Shown: in pieces, positions 8,171 through 16,152 of the stretch
How the letters are laid out: the number at the start of each line of letters is the position of its first letter
Position numbering within the stretch: the first letter of the stretch is position 1
NCBI RefSeq assembly: GCF_040373385.1
Contig: NZ_JBDXXH010000002.1
Location: 496,001 to 560,000 of the forward strand
Direction of reading: 5' to 3'
Source of the DNA: Nitratidesulfovibrio sp.
Lineage (GTDB): Bacteria; Desulfobacterota; Desulfovibrionia; Desulfovibrionales; Desulfovibrionaceae
DNA length: 64,000 nucleotides
The notes under the pieces: model-generated
Told to the model about the DNA's origin: nothing
Databases searched by the model: none
The model's input: the letters and a program-made list of their open reading frames with translations, nothing else
Made by a program: the position numbers and the translations under genes

Positions 8171-9657
8171 AGGGGAAGGAACTCCGCGTCGTAGGGTTCC
8201 TGTGCAACTGGTGTTCGTACGGCGGTGCCGATACCGCCGGGGTCGGGCGATTCTCGCAGCCCACGGACCTGCGCATCATCCGCGTGCCCTGTTCGGGCCG
8301 CGTGGATCCCATGTTCGTGGTCAAGGCGCTGCTGGGCGGCGCGGACGGGGTGCTGGTTTCCGGCTGCCACCCGCGCGACTGTCACTACAGCCAGGGCAAT
8401 TTCTACGCCCGGCGCCGGCTTGAAACGCTGAAGAACTTCCTGCCCGCCCTCGGCATCGACCCGGACCGTTTCCAGTACACCTGGGTTTCCGCGTCGGAAG
8501 GGCAGCGCTGGAAGAACGTGGTCTCCAACTTCGTCGAAAAGGTGCATCAGTTGGGGCATGCCCCGCGCATAGAGGAAGCCACCCCGTACCTGCCGCTGGC
8601 GGAAAAGGGCGACACCCCGCACGCGTTGCGCGCCCCCCTGCGTCCTTTGTCGTACCCGGCTGCGGGAACGCTGGCCGCATCGCTGGAGCAACTGCGCGAC
8701 AAGATCCGCGCGGCGCTGCCGGAACTGGATTGCGTCATCGGCTGGCAGCAGGGCTTTGACGCGCTGCACGCCACGCCGCTGTTCATGCGCAAGCCGGAAG
8801 ACGTGGACAAGCTGACCTGGGGTCCGCTGAACGTGCACAACCTGGCCACCTACCTGCCGCAGTTCAAGAATCGCAAGGTGGGCGTGGTGGTGAAGGGCTG
8901 CGACAGCCGCTCGGTCATCGAACTGTTGCAGGAAAAGCTGGTGGAACCCGACAACGTGCGGGTGTTCGGCATGCCCTGCGAGGGCGTGGTGGACATGACC
9001 CGCGTGCAGAAAACGCTGGACGCGGGTAACGCGGATGGCGCGATGTGCGCAGACGCGGCGCCTTCTTCGGTGGGCGTTGACGGAGACAGCCTGTCCTTTG
9101 AAGGTGAAGCCACGGCTCGCCTGAAACTGGCCGACGTGGTGGCCGAAAAGTGCCGCACCTGCGACACCCCGGTGCCCCTCTTGGGCGACGTGGTGGAGGG
9201 CAACGCCTCCGCCCCGGCTGGCCCCGCGCCCGACGCGCCGCCCAGTCTCGAAGCCCTGGACGCCATGACCCCGGAACAGCGGCGCGGCTTCTGGCGCGCA
9301 CAGATGGACCGTTGCCTGCGCTGCTACGCCTGCCGCAATGCGTGTCCCATGTGCGTGTGCCGCGACCACTGCATTGCCGAAAGCCGCGACCCGCACTGGA
9401 CCACCCAGGAAGGCAACGTGCGCGAGAAGTTGCAGTTCCAGGTCATCCACGCCCTGCATCTGGCCGGGCGCTGCACCGAATGCGGCGAATGCCAGCGGGC
9501 CTGCCCGGTGAATATCCCGGTGCTGTCCCTCAAACAGTGGATGAACCGTTCGGTGCGCACCCTGTTCGACTACCGGGCCGGCGTTGACGTGAATGCGGTG
9601 CCGCCGTTGCTGGCCTTTGCCGTGGAAGAAAAGAACATCAAGGAGCATGGGCTGTGA
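8158..9657 (+). CDS. flxD: FlxD-FlxC fusion: MvhD-like [2Fe-2S] domain joined to a 4Fe-4S oxidoreductase
   Basis: 499-residue protein combining two subunits usually described separately. Residues 1-150 are MvhD/FlxD-like with conserved cysteines in FLCNWCSYGGAD, VPCSGRVDP and SGCHPRDCHY; this part docks on HdrA and passes electrons from the NADH side. From about residue 180 the sequence matches FlxC-type ferredoxin proteins: VVVKGCDSRSVIELLQE, GMPCEGVVD, CRTCDTP, then CLRCYACRNACPMCVC and CTECGECQRACP. The start at 8158 has GGAGG 11 bases upstream. No stop and no good internal start is present at the junction (about 8600-8680), so the fusion looks genuine. Letter assignment of the C-terminal half is by recollection. 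Confidence 0.85.
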   Translation: MPVLKGKELRVVGFLCNWCSYGGADTAGVGRFSQPTDLRIIRVPCSGRVDPMFVVKALLGGADGVLVSGCHPRDCHYSQGNFYARRRLETLKNFLPALGIDPDRFQYTWVSASEGQRWKNVVSNFVEKVHQLGHAPRIEEATPYLPLAEKGDTPHALRAPLRPLSYPAAGTLAASLEQLRDKIRAALPELDCVIGWQQGFDALHATPLFMRKPEDVDKLTWGPLNVHNLATYLPQFKNRKVGVVVKGCDSRSVIELLQEKLVEPDNVRVFGMPCEGVVDMTRVQKTLDAGNADGAMCADAAPSSVGVDGDSLSFEGEATARLKLADVVAEKCRTCDTPVPLLGDVVEGNASAPAGPAPDAPPSLEALDAMTPEQRRGFWRAQMDRCLRCYACRNACPMCVCRDHCIAESRDPHWTTQEGNVREKLQFQVIHALHLAGRCTECGECQRACPVNIPVLSLKQWMNRSVRTLFDYRAGVDVNAVPPLLAFAVEEKNIKEHGL

Positions 9658-10748
9658 TGAGCTTCGCACGATACATCGCGCGCGGCGAACTTGCCCGCGC
9701 CCTCGACGACATGGCGCGGGGCCGCGTGACGTATGCGCCCCGCCGGGAAGGTGACGCCGTGGTCTTCCGCCCCCGCGCGGAAGGCGAGGAACCGCTGCTG
9801 GCCCGCGCCACGGTGCCGCCCAAGGGCGTCATCTTTCCGCAGAGCGAGCGGCTGTTCGCCTTCATCCGCGAAAAGGACCCCAACGACCCCGGTCACACCA
9901 CCGTGCGGCTGGATTCCACCGTGGACATTGAACCGGCGCTGATCTTCGGTGCCCGTCCGTGCGACGCGCGCGGCTTCCACATCTTCGACCGGGTCTACCT
10001 GAACGGCCCCCACCGCGACCCGTACTACGCGGCGCGGCGTGAGGCTACCGTGGTGGTCACCCTGGCCTGCACCAAGGCCGGATCCACCTGCTTCTGTCAC
10101 TGGACCGGCTGCGGCCCGGCGGACACCACCGGTTCGGACATCCTGCTGACGCCCGTGGGCGTGGGCAATGACGCGGGCTTCGTGGCCGTGGCCGTCACCG
10201 AGCGCGGCGGCGCCGTGCTGGAGCGGGCCAACCTGCCCGAGGCCGACACCGCCCGTGCGGATGCCGCCCAGGCCGTGCACGCGGCCACCCATGCGGCGCT
10301 GGAGGCGCAAAGCCCGGCCCCGGACCTGTCCGCCACCCCGGCGCGCCTGCTGGAACGCTTTCCCGATACCGGCTTCTGGCGCGACATGTCGGACAAATGC
10401 CTGTCCTGCGGTGCGTGCACCTACCTGTGCCCCACCTGCTACTGCTTCAACATCACCGACGAGAACGACGGCGGCGACGGCATGCGCGGCAGACGCCTGC
10501 GCAGTTGGGACAACTGCATGTCCTCGCTGTTCACCCGCGAGGCCAGCGGCCACAACCCGCGCATGGGCAAGGCCCTGCGCCTGCGCAACCGCGTGGGCCA
10601 CAAGTTCTCGTACTACCCGCAACTGCACGAGGGCGTGGTGTCGTGCAACGGCTGCGGTCGTTGCATCACCGGCTGCCCGGTATCCGTGGACATCCGCGAG
10701 ATGGTGGTGCGCGCCACCGAAGCCAATGAGGAGACCCCCAATGCCTGA
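9657..10748 (+). CDS. flxB: FlxB, 4Fe-4S protein related to anaerobic sulfite reductase subunit A
   Basis: 363-residue iron-sulfur protein between the NADH module FlxA and the FlxD/C-HdrA core. An N-terminal domain typical of AsrA-like proteins carries RPCDARGF and a cysteine-rich STCFCHWTGCG. The C-terminal part has CLSCGACTYLCPTCYC and CNGCGRCITGCPVS for two [4Fe-4S] clusters. ATG at 9657 overlaps the previous stop (TGATG); an adjacent GTG at 9654 would add one residue. The 3' end overlaps flxA by 8 bp. Confidence 0.9.
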   Translation: MSFARYIARGELARALDDMARGRVTYAPRREGDAVVFRPRAEGEEPLLARATVPPKGVIFPQSERLFAFIREKDPNDPGHTTVRLDSTVDIEPALIFGARPCDARGFHIFDRVYLNGPHRDPYYAARREATVVVTLACTKAGSTCFCHWTGCGPADTTGSDILLTPVGVGNDAGFVAVAVTERGGAVLERANLPEADTARADAAQAVHAATHAALEAQSPAPDLSATPARLLERFPDTGFWRDMSDKCLSCGACTYLCPTCYCFNITDENDGGDGMRGRRLRSWDNCMSSLFTREASGHNPRMGKALRLRNRVGHKFSYYPQLHEGVVSCNGCGRCITGCPVSVDIREMVVRATEANEETPNA

Positions 10749-11628
10749 TGCCATCACCCCGCAAGCGGGCGCGCACGCCACCACCCTGGGCTCGGGGTTC
10801 ACCGACAACCCCTACCTGCCCGACGTGGCCACCGTGCTGGAAACCGTGCAGGAAACCCCGGCCATCAAGACCCTGCGCGTGCGCATCGATGATCCGGCGC
10901 GCATGGAGGCCTTCCGTTTCAATCCCGGCCAGGTGGGCCAGCTTTCGCTGTTCGGCGTGGGCGAATCCACCTTCGTCATCAACTCGCCGCCCACCCGCAT
11001 GGACTACCTGCAATTCAGCATCATGCGCGCGGGCGAGGTGACCGCCGCCCTGCACGGGCTGAAGCCCGGCGACAAGGTGGGCGTGCGCGCGCCGCTGGGC
11101 AACTGGTTTCCGTTAGAGAACATGCGCGGCAAGGACATCGTGTTCGTGGGCGGCGGCATCGGCATGGCCCCGCTGCGCACCCTGCTGCTGTACATGCTGG
11201 ACAATCGCGCCGACTACGGCAACATCACGCTGCTGTACGGGGCGCGTACCCCCGGTGACATGGCCTTCCGCGACGACGTGCAGGAATGGCTGGCGCGCAC
11301 CGACATGCAGGCCACGCTGACCGTGGACCAGGCCCCGGAAGACTGGCCGCACCGCGCGGGGCTGATCCCCCACGTGCTGCTGGACCTGGCCCCGTCCAAT
11401 GCGAACAGCGTGGCCGTGCTGTGCGGCCCGCCCATCATGATCAAGTTCACGGTGGAGGCGCTGAAGAAGCTGCACTTCGCCGATGAGCAGATCTACACCA
11501 CGCTGGAGCGGCGCATGAAGTGCGGTATCGGCATCTGCGGGCGCTGCAACATCGGCACGAAATACGTGTGTGTCGACGGGCCGGTGTTTACCTACGCCGA
11601 ACTGCGCGACTTGCCCAACGAACTCTAA
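10741..11628 (+). CDS. flxA: FlxA, FAD/NAD(P)H-binding subunit with [2Fe-2S] cluster
   Basis: 295-residue ferredoxin-reductase-like protein (AsrB/PyrK family), the likely NADH entry point of the complex. The flavin-binding barrel contains NPGQVGQLSLFGVGES. The nucleotide-binding half has GGGIGMAPLRTLL and CGPPIMI. The C-terminus carries a [2Fe-2S]-type cluster CGIGICGRCNIG...C. ATG at 10741 follows GAGGAG. It is the last gene of the tightly overlapping hdr-flx run; a conserved structured element begins at its stop codon. Confidence 0.93.
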   Translation: MPDAITPQAGAHATTLGSGFTDNPYLPDVATVLETVQETPAIKTLRVRIDDPARMEAFRFNPGQVGQLSLFGVGESTFVINSPPTRMDYLQFSIMRAGEVTAALHGLKPGDKVGVRAPLGNWFPLENMRGKDIVFVGGGIGMAPLRTLLLYMLDNRADYGNITLLYGARTPGDMAFRDDVQEWLARTDMQATLTVDQAPEDWPHRAGLIPHVLLDLAPSNANSVAVLCGPPIMIKFTVEALKKLHFADEQIYTTLERRMKCGIGICGRCNIGTKYVCVDGPVFTYAELRDLPNEL

Positions 11629-11754
11629 CCGCAAGTTGGCTTTTGCCCGCTGGCTGCGTCAACCGACGCCCGCCACGCGGTCGAATACGAGAAGAGTATG
11701 CTCCCGCCTGGCGGGCTTGGTTTCCTTGCCAGCGAACAAAATCCTGCCTTGCGG
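11629..11754 (+). repeat. Structured 3' element, copy A (downstream of flxA)
   Basis: First of three related elements, in transcript orientation directly after the flxA stop. Nested perfect pairings: CCGCAAG/CTTGCGG (11629-11635/11748-11754), CGCTGGC/GCCAGCG (11648-11654/11728-11734), GCCCGCCA/TGGCGGGC (11668-11675/11709-11716) and apical ATAC/GTAT. Unpaired segments TGCGTCAA (left) and TTTCCTTG and AAAATCCT (right) are conserved with copies B and C, whereas stem sequences differ and re-pair. This suggests a folded RNA. Function unknown. Confidence 0.7.
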
Positions 11755-11824
11755 GCGGGAGCGCGGGCAGACGGGAAAACTGCTCCCTGTCAGCATTGAG
11801 AGTACTTTTGGACAGTCCACAAGC

Positions 11825-11851
11825 CCCCGGCGCGGGACCGCCGCGCCGGGG
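11825..11851 (+). terminator. 11-bp perfect hairpin before the ferritin-like gene
   Basis: CCCCGGCGCGG (11825-11835) pairs with CCGCGCCGGGG (11841-11851), 5-nt loop, ending 15 bp before the next start codon. There is no T-run. It could terminate the flx transcript or shape the 5' leader of the ferritin-like mRNA. Confidence 0.45.
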
Positions 11852-11866
11852 ACCTACGGAGAGCAT

Positions 11867-12355
11867 ATGGCCGAGTTCTTCAACGCCGCAGACGTCACCG
11901 CCGCCGCCATCCGCATCGAGCAGCGCGGCCAGGACGTGTACAATCAGGCCGTGGCCATGGCCACCAGTCCCGAGGTCAAGGCGCTGTTCGAGCACCTTGC
12001 CGCCGAAGAGGCCAAGCACGAGGCAATCTTTCGCGCCATGGCCGACCGCGTCGGCCCCGTGGAACTGCCTGCGTGGAGCATTGCCGCCGAGTATGTGGAA
12101 TACCTGCACGCGCTGCTCGATTCGCACGCGCTGTTTACCCAGGCCGGTACCCTGACCGCGCTCAAGGGCGCCGCCGCCGACCACGCCACCGCCCTGCGCA
12201 TGGCCATCCAGTTCGAGAAGGACACCCTGCTGTTCTTCACCGAAATGCGCGAGCTGGTGCCCGCCCAGGAAAAGGCGGCGGTGGATGCCTGCATCGCGGA
12301 AGAACGCGTCCATCTGCGCGCCCTTACCGCCATGCTGGCCCAGGTGCACGCCTAG
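11867..12355 (+). CDS. Ferritin-like (rubrerythrin-type) diiron protein
   Basis: 162-residue four-helix protein of the rubrerythrin/ferritin-like family, without the rubredoxin domain of true rubrerythrin. Likely diiron ligands are E18 in RIEQRG, EEAKHE at 47-52, E117 in FEKDT and EERVHL at 145-150, giving two ExxH pairs. The role is probably peroxide detoxification or iron handling in the cytoplasm; its neighbour, the oxygen-sensitive Hdr-Flx complex, fits a protective role (inference). ATG at 11867 has GGAGAG just upstream; frame open upstream has no homology. Confidence 0.85.
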   Translation: MAEFFNAADVTAAAIRIEQRGQDVYNQAVAMATSPEVKALFEHLAAEEAKHEAIFRAMADRVGPVELPAWSIAAEYVEYLHALLDSHALFTQAGTLTALKGAAADHATALRMAIQFEKDTLLFFTEMRELVPAQEKAAVDACIAEERVHLRALTAMLAQVHA

Positions 12356-12427
12356 TATTTGGCGCACTGGCGGCCGCCAGTGCAAGCATGTTCCGCGCGC
12401 GACGACCGACGCAACGGCGCGCGCGGG

Positions 12428-12498
12428 GCCGGTCCGCACCGGGTGCGGACCGGCGCAATGGAGGGGCGGACGGTCGGAAAGAGGCACCCGACCGTCCG
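12428..12498 (+). terminator. Two consecutive long hairpins after the ferritin-like gene
   Basis: Palindrome GCCGGTCCGCACC/GGTGCGGACCGGC spans 12428-12454 around a single central base. CGGACGGTCGG (12467-12477) then pairs with CCGACCGTCCG (12488-12498). Neither has a T-run. They occupy most of the 267-bp gap before the next gene and could be terminators or protein-binding palindromes. Confidence 0.5.
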
Positions 12499-12622
12499 TC
12501 ATCTCCATGGCCCAGCGTCCCATGCCCGTCCCGCGCAGCCTCCCGCGGGCGGTGGATACAGGCGGGCCGTGTGCCACGGGTGTTGCGACGTCCGTGCCGC
12601 CCGGCCAGCGCGGGAGGCCTTG

Positions 12623-13504
12623 ATGTTGCTGTCATCCCCCTTCGATACTTCACCCTTCGGTGATCCTGCCATCGTCCCGTTGTCACCCGGCCCCCGTCCG
12701 GCAGAGTCCGGGGGCGTGCCCGCGTGGAGCATTGCCGACGAGCGTGTCTTTCTGGATCACATCCCTTCGCTGTTCCTGGCCTCGGACCTGTTTGCCGCAG
12801 CCTACCTGCGTGTCGAACGTCGTTGCCTGCGCCCCGTGACACCGTTGGCGCTTTCCGCCGCCGTCACCTGCGAGGGGCCGTGGCTGGACCAGGGCGACCT
12901 GGATGTCTATCTGGCCTGCCTGTTGCTGGGACTGCGCCAGGGTAGTTCCCGGCTGCGTTGCCCGGCGGACGAGCCCGCCAGACTGGCCGGCCTTGGGGGC
13001 AGGGCGGGGACGGCCCGTTTTGCCGCGCGGCTGGACCGCCTGCACGAGGCACGCATGGCCTGCGGCGATGGCCGGTTCGCCGCGCGGATGCAGCTTGTAT
13101 CCGCCGTGGTGCGCGACGAGGCCTCCGGCACCCTGCGCATCGAGTTCGGCCCAGAGCCGTTCACTGCGCTGCGCGATGCGCCAGGCATTGCGCGGTTCAT
13201 CGCCGACCGGGCCGCGTTGGGGCGCGACGGGCTGGGCAAATGGCTGCTGGGCGTGGCCTGGACCCTGCGCGAAACCTGCCTGATCGATCCGCGACGCCTG
13301 CGGGCCATGGCGCCCAGGGGAAAGGGCCGGGATATCCTGCCGCTGTTGCAGGAATTCGCCCGGCGTGGTTATATCCGCGACATGGTCACCCGTTCCGATG
13401 GGCTCGTGATCGTCCAGCCGGGGCATCAGCCAGGCGGGACGCATGCCGCAGTGTATGGGCACGGCGACGGGCACGGTCCGCCGATGTGCAGGCTGCTGAC
13501 ATAG
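12623..13504 (+). CDS. TrfA-like winged-helix (plasmid replication initiator-like) protein
   Basis: 293 residues. The run AVTCEGPWLDQGDLDVYLACLL followed by a domain with IEFGPEPFTAL...KWLLGVAWTLRE and a C-terminal GRDILPLLQEFARRGYIRDM resembles, in order and spacing, the TrfA-type replication initiators. These have a YTG...L...D..VW motif and two winged helices. The start at 12623 has GGGAGG 6 bases upstream. No partner genes for a plasmid (parAB, relaxase) are nearby, so it may be a domesticated or orphan initiator-like DNA-binding protein. It could be unrelated to replication; recognition is by pattern only. Confidence 0.5.
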   Translation: MLLSSPFDTSPFGDPAIVPLSPGPRPAESGGVPAWSIADERVFLDHIPSLFLASDLFAAAYLRVERRCLRPVTPLALSAAVTCEGPWLDQGDLDVYLACLLLGLRQGSSRLRCPADEPARLAGLGGRAGTARFAARLDRLHEARMACGDGRFAARMQLVSAVVRDEASGTLRIEFGPEPFTALRDAPGIARFIADRAALGRDGLGKWLLGVAWTLRETCLIDPRRLRAMAPRGKGRDILPLLQEFARRGYIRDMVTRSDGLVIVQPGHQPGGTHAAVYGHGDGHGPPMCRLLT

Positions 13505-13677
13505 CGCATGATCGGGTGACACTGCCGTGACGCCGTCGTGGGTCGGCTGCACGGCAATTCCGTGCGTGGCGTTGTGGGATGCCGCGCACGGTGGCGCAGC
13601 CGGATAGTCCGGCGGCTACGATACACAGGGCAGGCGGCGCCCCGCCGCACGGCGCGGGCTTCGGGAGCAGGGACTAC

Positions 13678-14820
13678 ATGCGGATCACCAAATTCGCCAT
13701 TCCGGAGATCATCTTCGGGCATGGCAGCCTTGATCATCTTGCGCCGTGCGCCCGCAGGCTGGGCGCCTCGCGCGTGCTGCTGGTCAGCGACAAGGGGCTG
13801 GAATCCAGCGGCTGGGTGGAACGGGTCATGGACATCCTGGGCGGCAACGGCCTTGAATGGGTGTACTTTGCCGATTGCAGTTCCAACCCGCGCGATCATC
13901 AGGTGCACGAGGGCGCGCAGATATACCGCGAGGAACGCGCCGACGTGGTCATCGCCCTGGGCGGCGGCAGTCCCATGGACACGGCCAAGGGCATCGGCAC
14001 CATCGTGGGCAACGGCGGGCGCATCAGCGACTACGAGGGGGCCAACAAGATCATGCGGCCCCTGCCGCCCATGATCTTTCTGCCCACCACGGCGGGCAGC
14101 GGGTCGGACATCTCGCAGTTCTGCATCATCACCGACGTTGCGCGCCGCCTGAAGATGTCCATCATCAGCCGCTCGCTGGTCCCCAACGTCTCCATCATCG
14201 ACCCGCAGGTGCTGCTGACCAAGAGCGAGGAACTGATCATCGCCTCGGCCATCGACGCCTTTGCCCATGCCGTGGAATCGTACCTGTCGTTGCTGGCCTC
14301 TCCGTTCACCGACCATCAGGCCCTGCGCGCCATGGAACTGATCATGGCCAACCTGATGCCCGCCGTGGAACGGCGCGACCCGGAAGCGCTGGAACAGCTC
14401 AGCATCGCCAGCACGGCGGCGGGCATGTCGTTCAGCAACGCAGGCCTCGGCATCGGCCATTCGTTGGCCCATTCGCTGGGGGGCATGTTCGACGTGCTGC
14501 ACGGCCTGGTGCACCCGGTGCTGCTGCCGCACGTGATGCGCTACAACCTGCCGGTGAGCGTGGACCGGCTGGCTGCCATCGGGCGCATCGTGGTGGGGCC
14601 GCGCGTGGCCAGCGCGGAAAGCATCGCCCGAGCGGGCATAGACCGGCTGGGCGAATTCTTTGCCGGGCTGGGCGTGCCGGTGCGGCTGGGGCAACTGCTG
14701 CCCGACAGGTCCGCGCTGGAAACCATTGCCCGTACGGCGGTTCCCGATGCCTGCACCCTGACCAATCCGCGCGCGGTCACCTGGCAGGACCTGCTGACCA
14801 TCTGCGAAGAGGCGTGGTGA
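13678..14820 (+). CDS. Second iron-containing alcohol dehydrogenase
   Basis: 380-residue Fe-ADH, clearly paralogous to but divergent from the protein at 3204-4385. GGGSPMDTAKGIG (nucleotide binding), PTTAGSGSDISQFCIITD, and the metal region AFAHAVESY...GIGHSLAHSLGGMFDVLHGLVHPV with histidine ligands are all present. The substrate is probably a short alcohol or diol. Start 13678 is preceded by GGGAGCAGGG. It is followed after 1 bp by a histidine kinase and then a sigma-54 regulator, so enzyme and sensor probably form one operon; the kinase may sense the alcohol or its redox effect (inference). Confidence 0.9.
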   Translation: MRITKFAIPEIIFGHGSLDHLAPCARRLGASRVLLVSDKGLESSGWVERVMDILGGNGLEWVYFADCSSNPRDHQVHEGAQIYREERADVVIALGGGSPMDTAKGIGTIVGNGGRISDYEGANKIMRPLPPMIFLPTTAGSGSDISQFCIITDVARRLKMSIISRSLVPNVSIIDPQVLLTKSEELIIASAIDAFAHAVESYLSLLASPFTDHQALRAMELIMANLMPAVERRDPEALEQLSIASTAAGMSFSNAGLGIGHSLAHSLGGMFDVLHGLVHPVLLPHVMRYNLPVSVDRLAAIGRIVVGPRVASAESIARAGIDRLGEFFAGLGVPVRLGQLLPDRSALETIARTAVPDACTLTNPRAVTWQDLLTICEEAW

Positions 14821-14821
14821 C

Positions 14822-16147
14822 ATGGCCCAGGGAACCAGCCTAGACGATCTTATCGGCATAGAGCACAGCAAGCTGGGCTTCTTTCAGGAACTGCGCCAGA
14901 CCATCGTGCAGTTGAAGGCGGCGCACCGGGAGTCGGAGCGCAACCGCCTGGAGATAGAGGCCATCCTGGACGGCATCACCGACCTGATGATGGTGCTTTC
15001 CAAGGATTTGCGCATCATTGCCGTGAACCACGTGTTCTACGACATCCTGGGCGTGCGCGAACCGGAGGGGCGCTACTGCTACGAGATATTCCGCCAGCAG
15101 GACCACCCTTGCCCGGAATGCCCGGCGCACCGCTCGTTCGTTACCGACGAGGTATGCCGCGAGACGTCCATCTTCCGCATCAATGGCCGCAAGTTGCAGT
15201 TCGAGATGGTGGCCTCGCCCATCAAGGACCCGGCCACGCAGGATCGCCAGATTCTCATCTTCAAGCGCGACGTGACCCTGGAAAAGGAATTCCAGGCCAA
15301 GTTCCACCAGGCCGAGAAAATGGCCACGGTGGGCATGCTGGCGGCCGGGGTAGCGCACGAGGTGAACAACCCGCTCACGGCCATTCACGGCTTTGCCGAG
15401 GGCATCCTGCGCCGGGTGGAGCGTTTGCGCGGCACGGTGGACCCGGAGATGCACGCCGACCTTGCGGACTACGCCGGGACCATTCTTGGTGAATGTGGCC
15501 GCTGCCAGGAGATCGTGCATTCGCTGCTGACCTTCAGCAGGCCGCATTCCTCGGAATTCTCGCCCGTCAACCTGAACGTGGTTGTGGGCGACACCCTGAA
15601 GCTGCTGCACAACCACCTGAAGCAACCCAAGTACCGCCGCGTGCGCATTGACGCCCGGCTGTGCCCCACGGCCCCGGTGGTGCTGGGGTGCGAGGCGCAG
15701 TTGAAGCAGGTGATGCTGAACCTGCTGGTGAACGCACTGGATGCCTTTGACGGGCCTGCCGGGGGGGATGGCAAGGGCCAGGCCAGTTCCCCGAAAGGGG
15801 ACGCGGGCAGTGCGGATGGTGGTGCGGCAGGCGGTGCCGAAGAACTCCCCACCGTGAACGGGGGGAGGGCGCGCAACAGCGTCGAGGCGGTCATCACTGT
15901 CACCCCGTTCCGGGACGGACGCCACGCGGGATTTTCCGTACGTGATACGGGCAGCGGCATTCCGCCGGAACATCTTGATTCGCTGTTCGAGCCGTTCTTC
16001 ACCACCAAGCCGGTGGGCCGGGGCATCGGCATCGGGCTGTCCACCTGCTATACCATCGTCACGGAACACGGTGGCGACATCCGCGTGGAAAGCCGGGTCG
16101 GCGAAGGCTCCACGTTCACCGTCACGCTGCCGCTTCCGCCGGAGTAA
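14822..16147 (+). CDS. Cytoplasmic PAS-domain sensor histidine kinase
   Basis: 441 residues, no transmembrane segment. A short N-terminal coiled coil leads into a PAS domain (about 45-150) with the cysteine group CYEIF...HPCPECPAH, which could bind a metal or sense redox. The dimerisation/phosphorylation segment AAGVAHEVNNPLTAIHGF holds the phospho-accepting His. The catalytic domain has NLLVNALDAF (N box), VRDTGSGIPPEHL (G1) and GIGIGLSTCYTIV (G2). A Gly/Ser/Asp-rich insert of about 45 residues interrupts the ATPase domain between N and G1 boxes. Its partner is the response regulator 5 bp downstream. Confidence 0.92.
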   Translation: MAQGTSLDDLIGIEHSKLGFFQELRQTIVQLKAAHRESERNRLEIEAILDGITDLMMVLSKDLRIIAVNHVFYDILGVREPEGRYCYEIFRQQDHPCPECPAHRSFVTDEVCRETSIFRINGRKLQFEMVASPIKDPATQDRQILIFKRDVTLEKEFQAKFHQAEKMATVGMLAAGVAHEVNNPLTAIHGFAEGILRRVERLRGTVDPEMHADLADYAGTILGECGRCQEIVHSLLTFSRPHSSEFSPVNLNVVVGDTLKLLHNHLKQPKYRRVRIDARLCPTAPVVLGCEAQLKQVMLNLLVNALDAFDGPAGGDGKGQASSPKGDAGSADGGAAGGAEELPTVNGGRARNSVEAVITVTPFRDGRHAGFSVRDTGSGIPPEHLDSLFEPFFTTKPVGRGIGIGLSTCYTIVTEHGGDIRVESRVGEGSTFTVTLPLPPE

Positions 16148-16152
16148 CCGCC

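Noticed and set aside
4666..11628. The Hdr-Flx cluster as the undescribed system
   Set aside because: FlxABCD-HdrABC with alcohol dehydrogenase is already described in Desulfovibrio; only the subunit fusion and its regulatory features are kept as findings.
13560..13600. Sigma-54 promoter before the second alcohol dehydrogenase
   Set aside because: TGGCGT...GATGC near 13566 has GG and GC but the spacing is off by one base.
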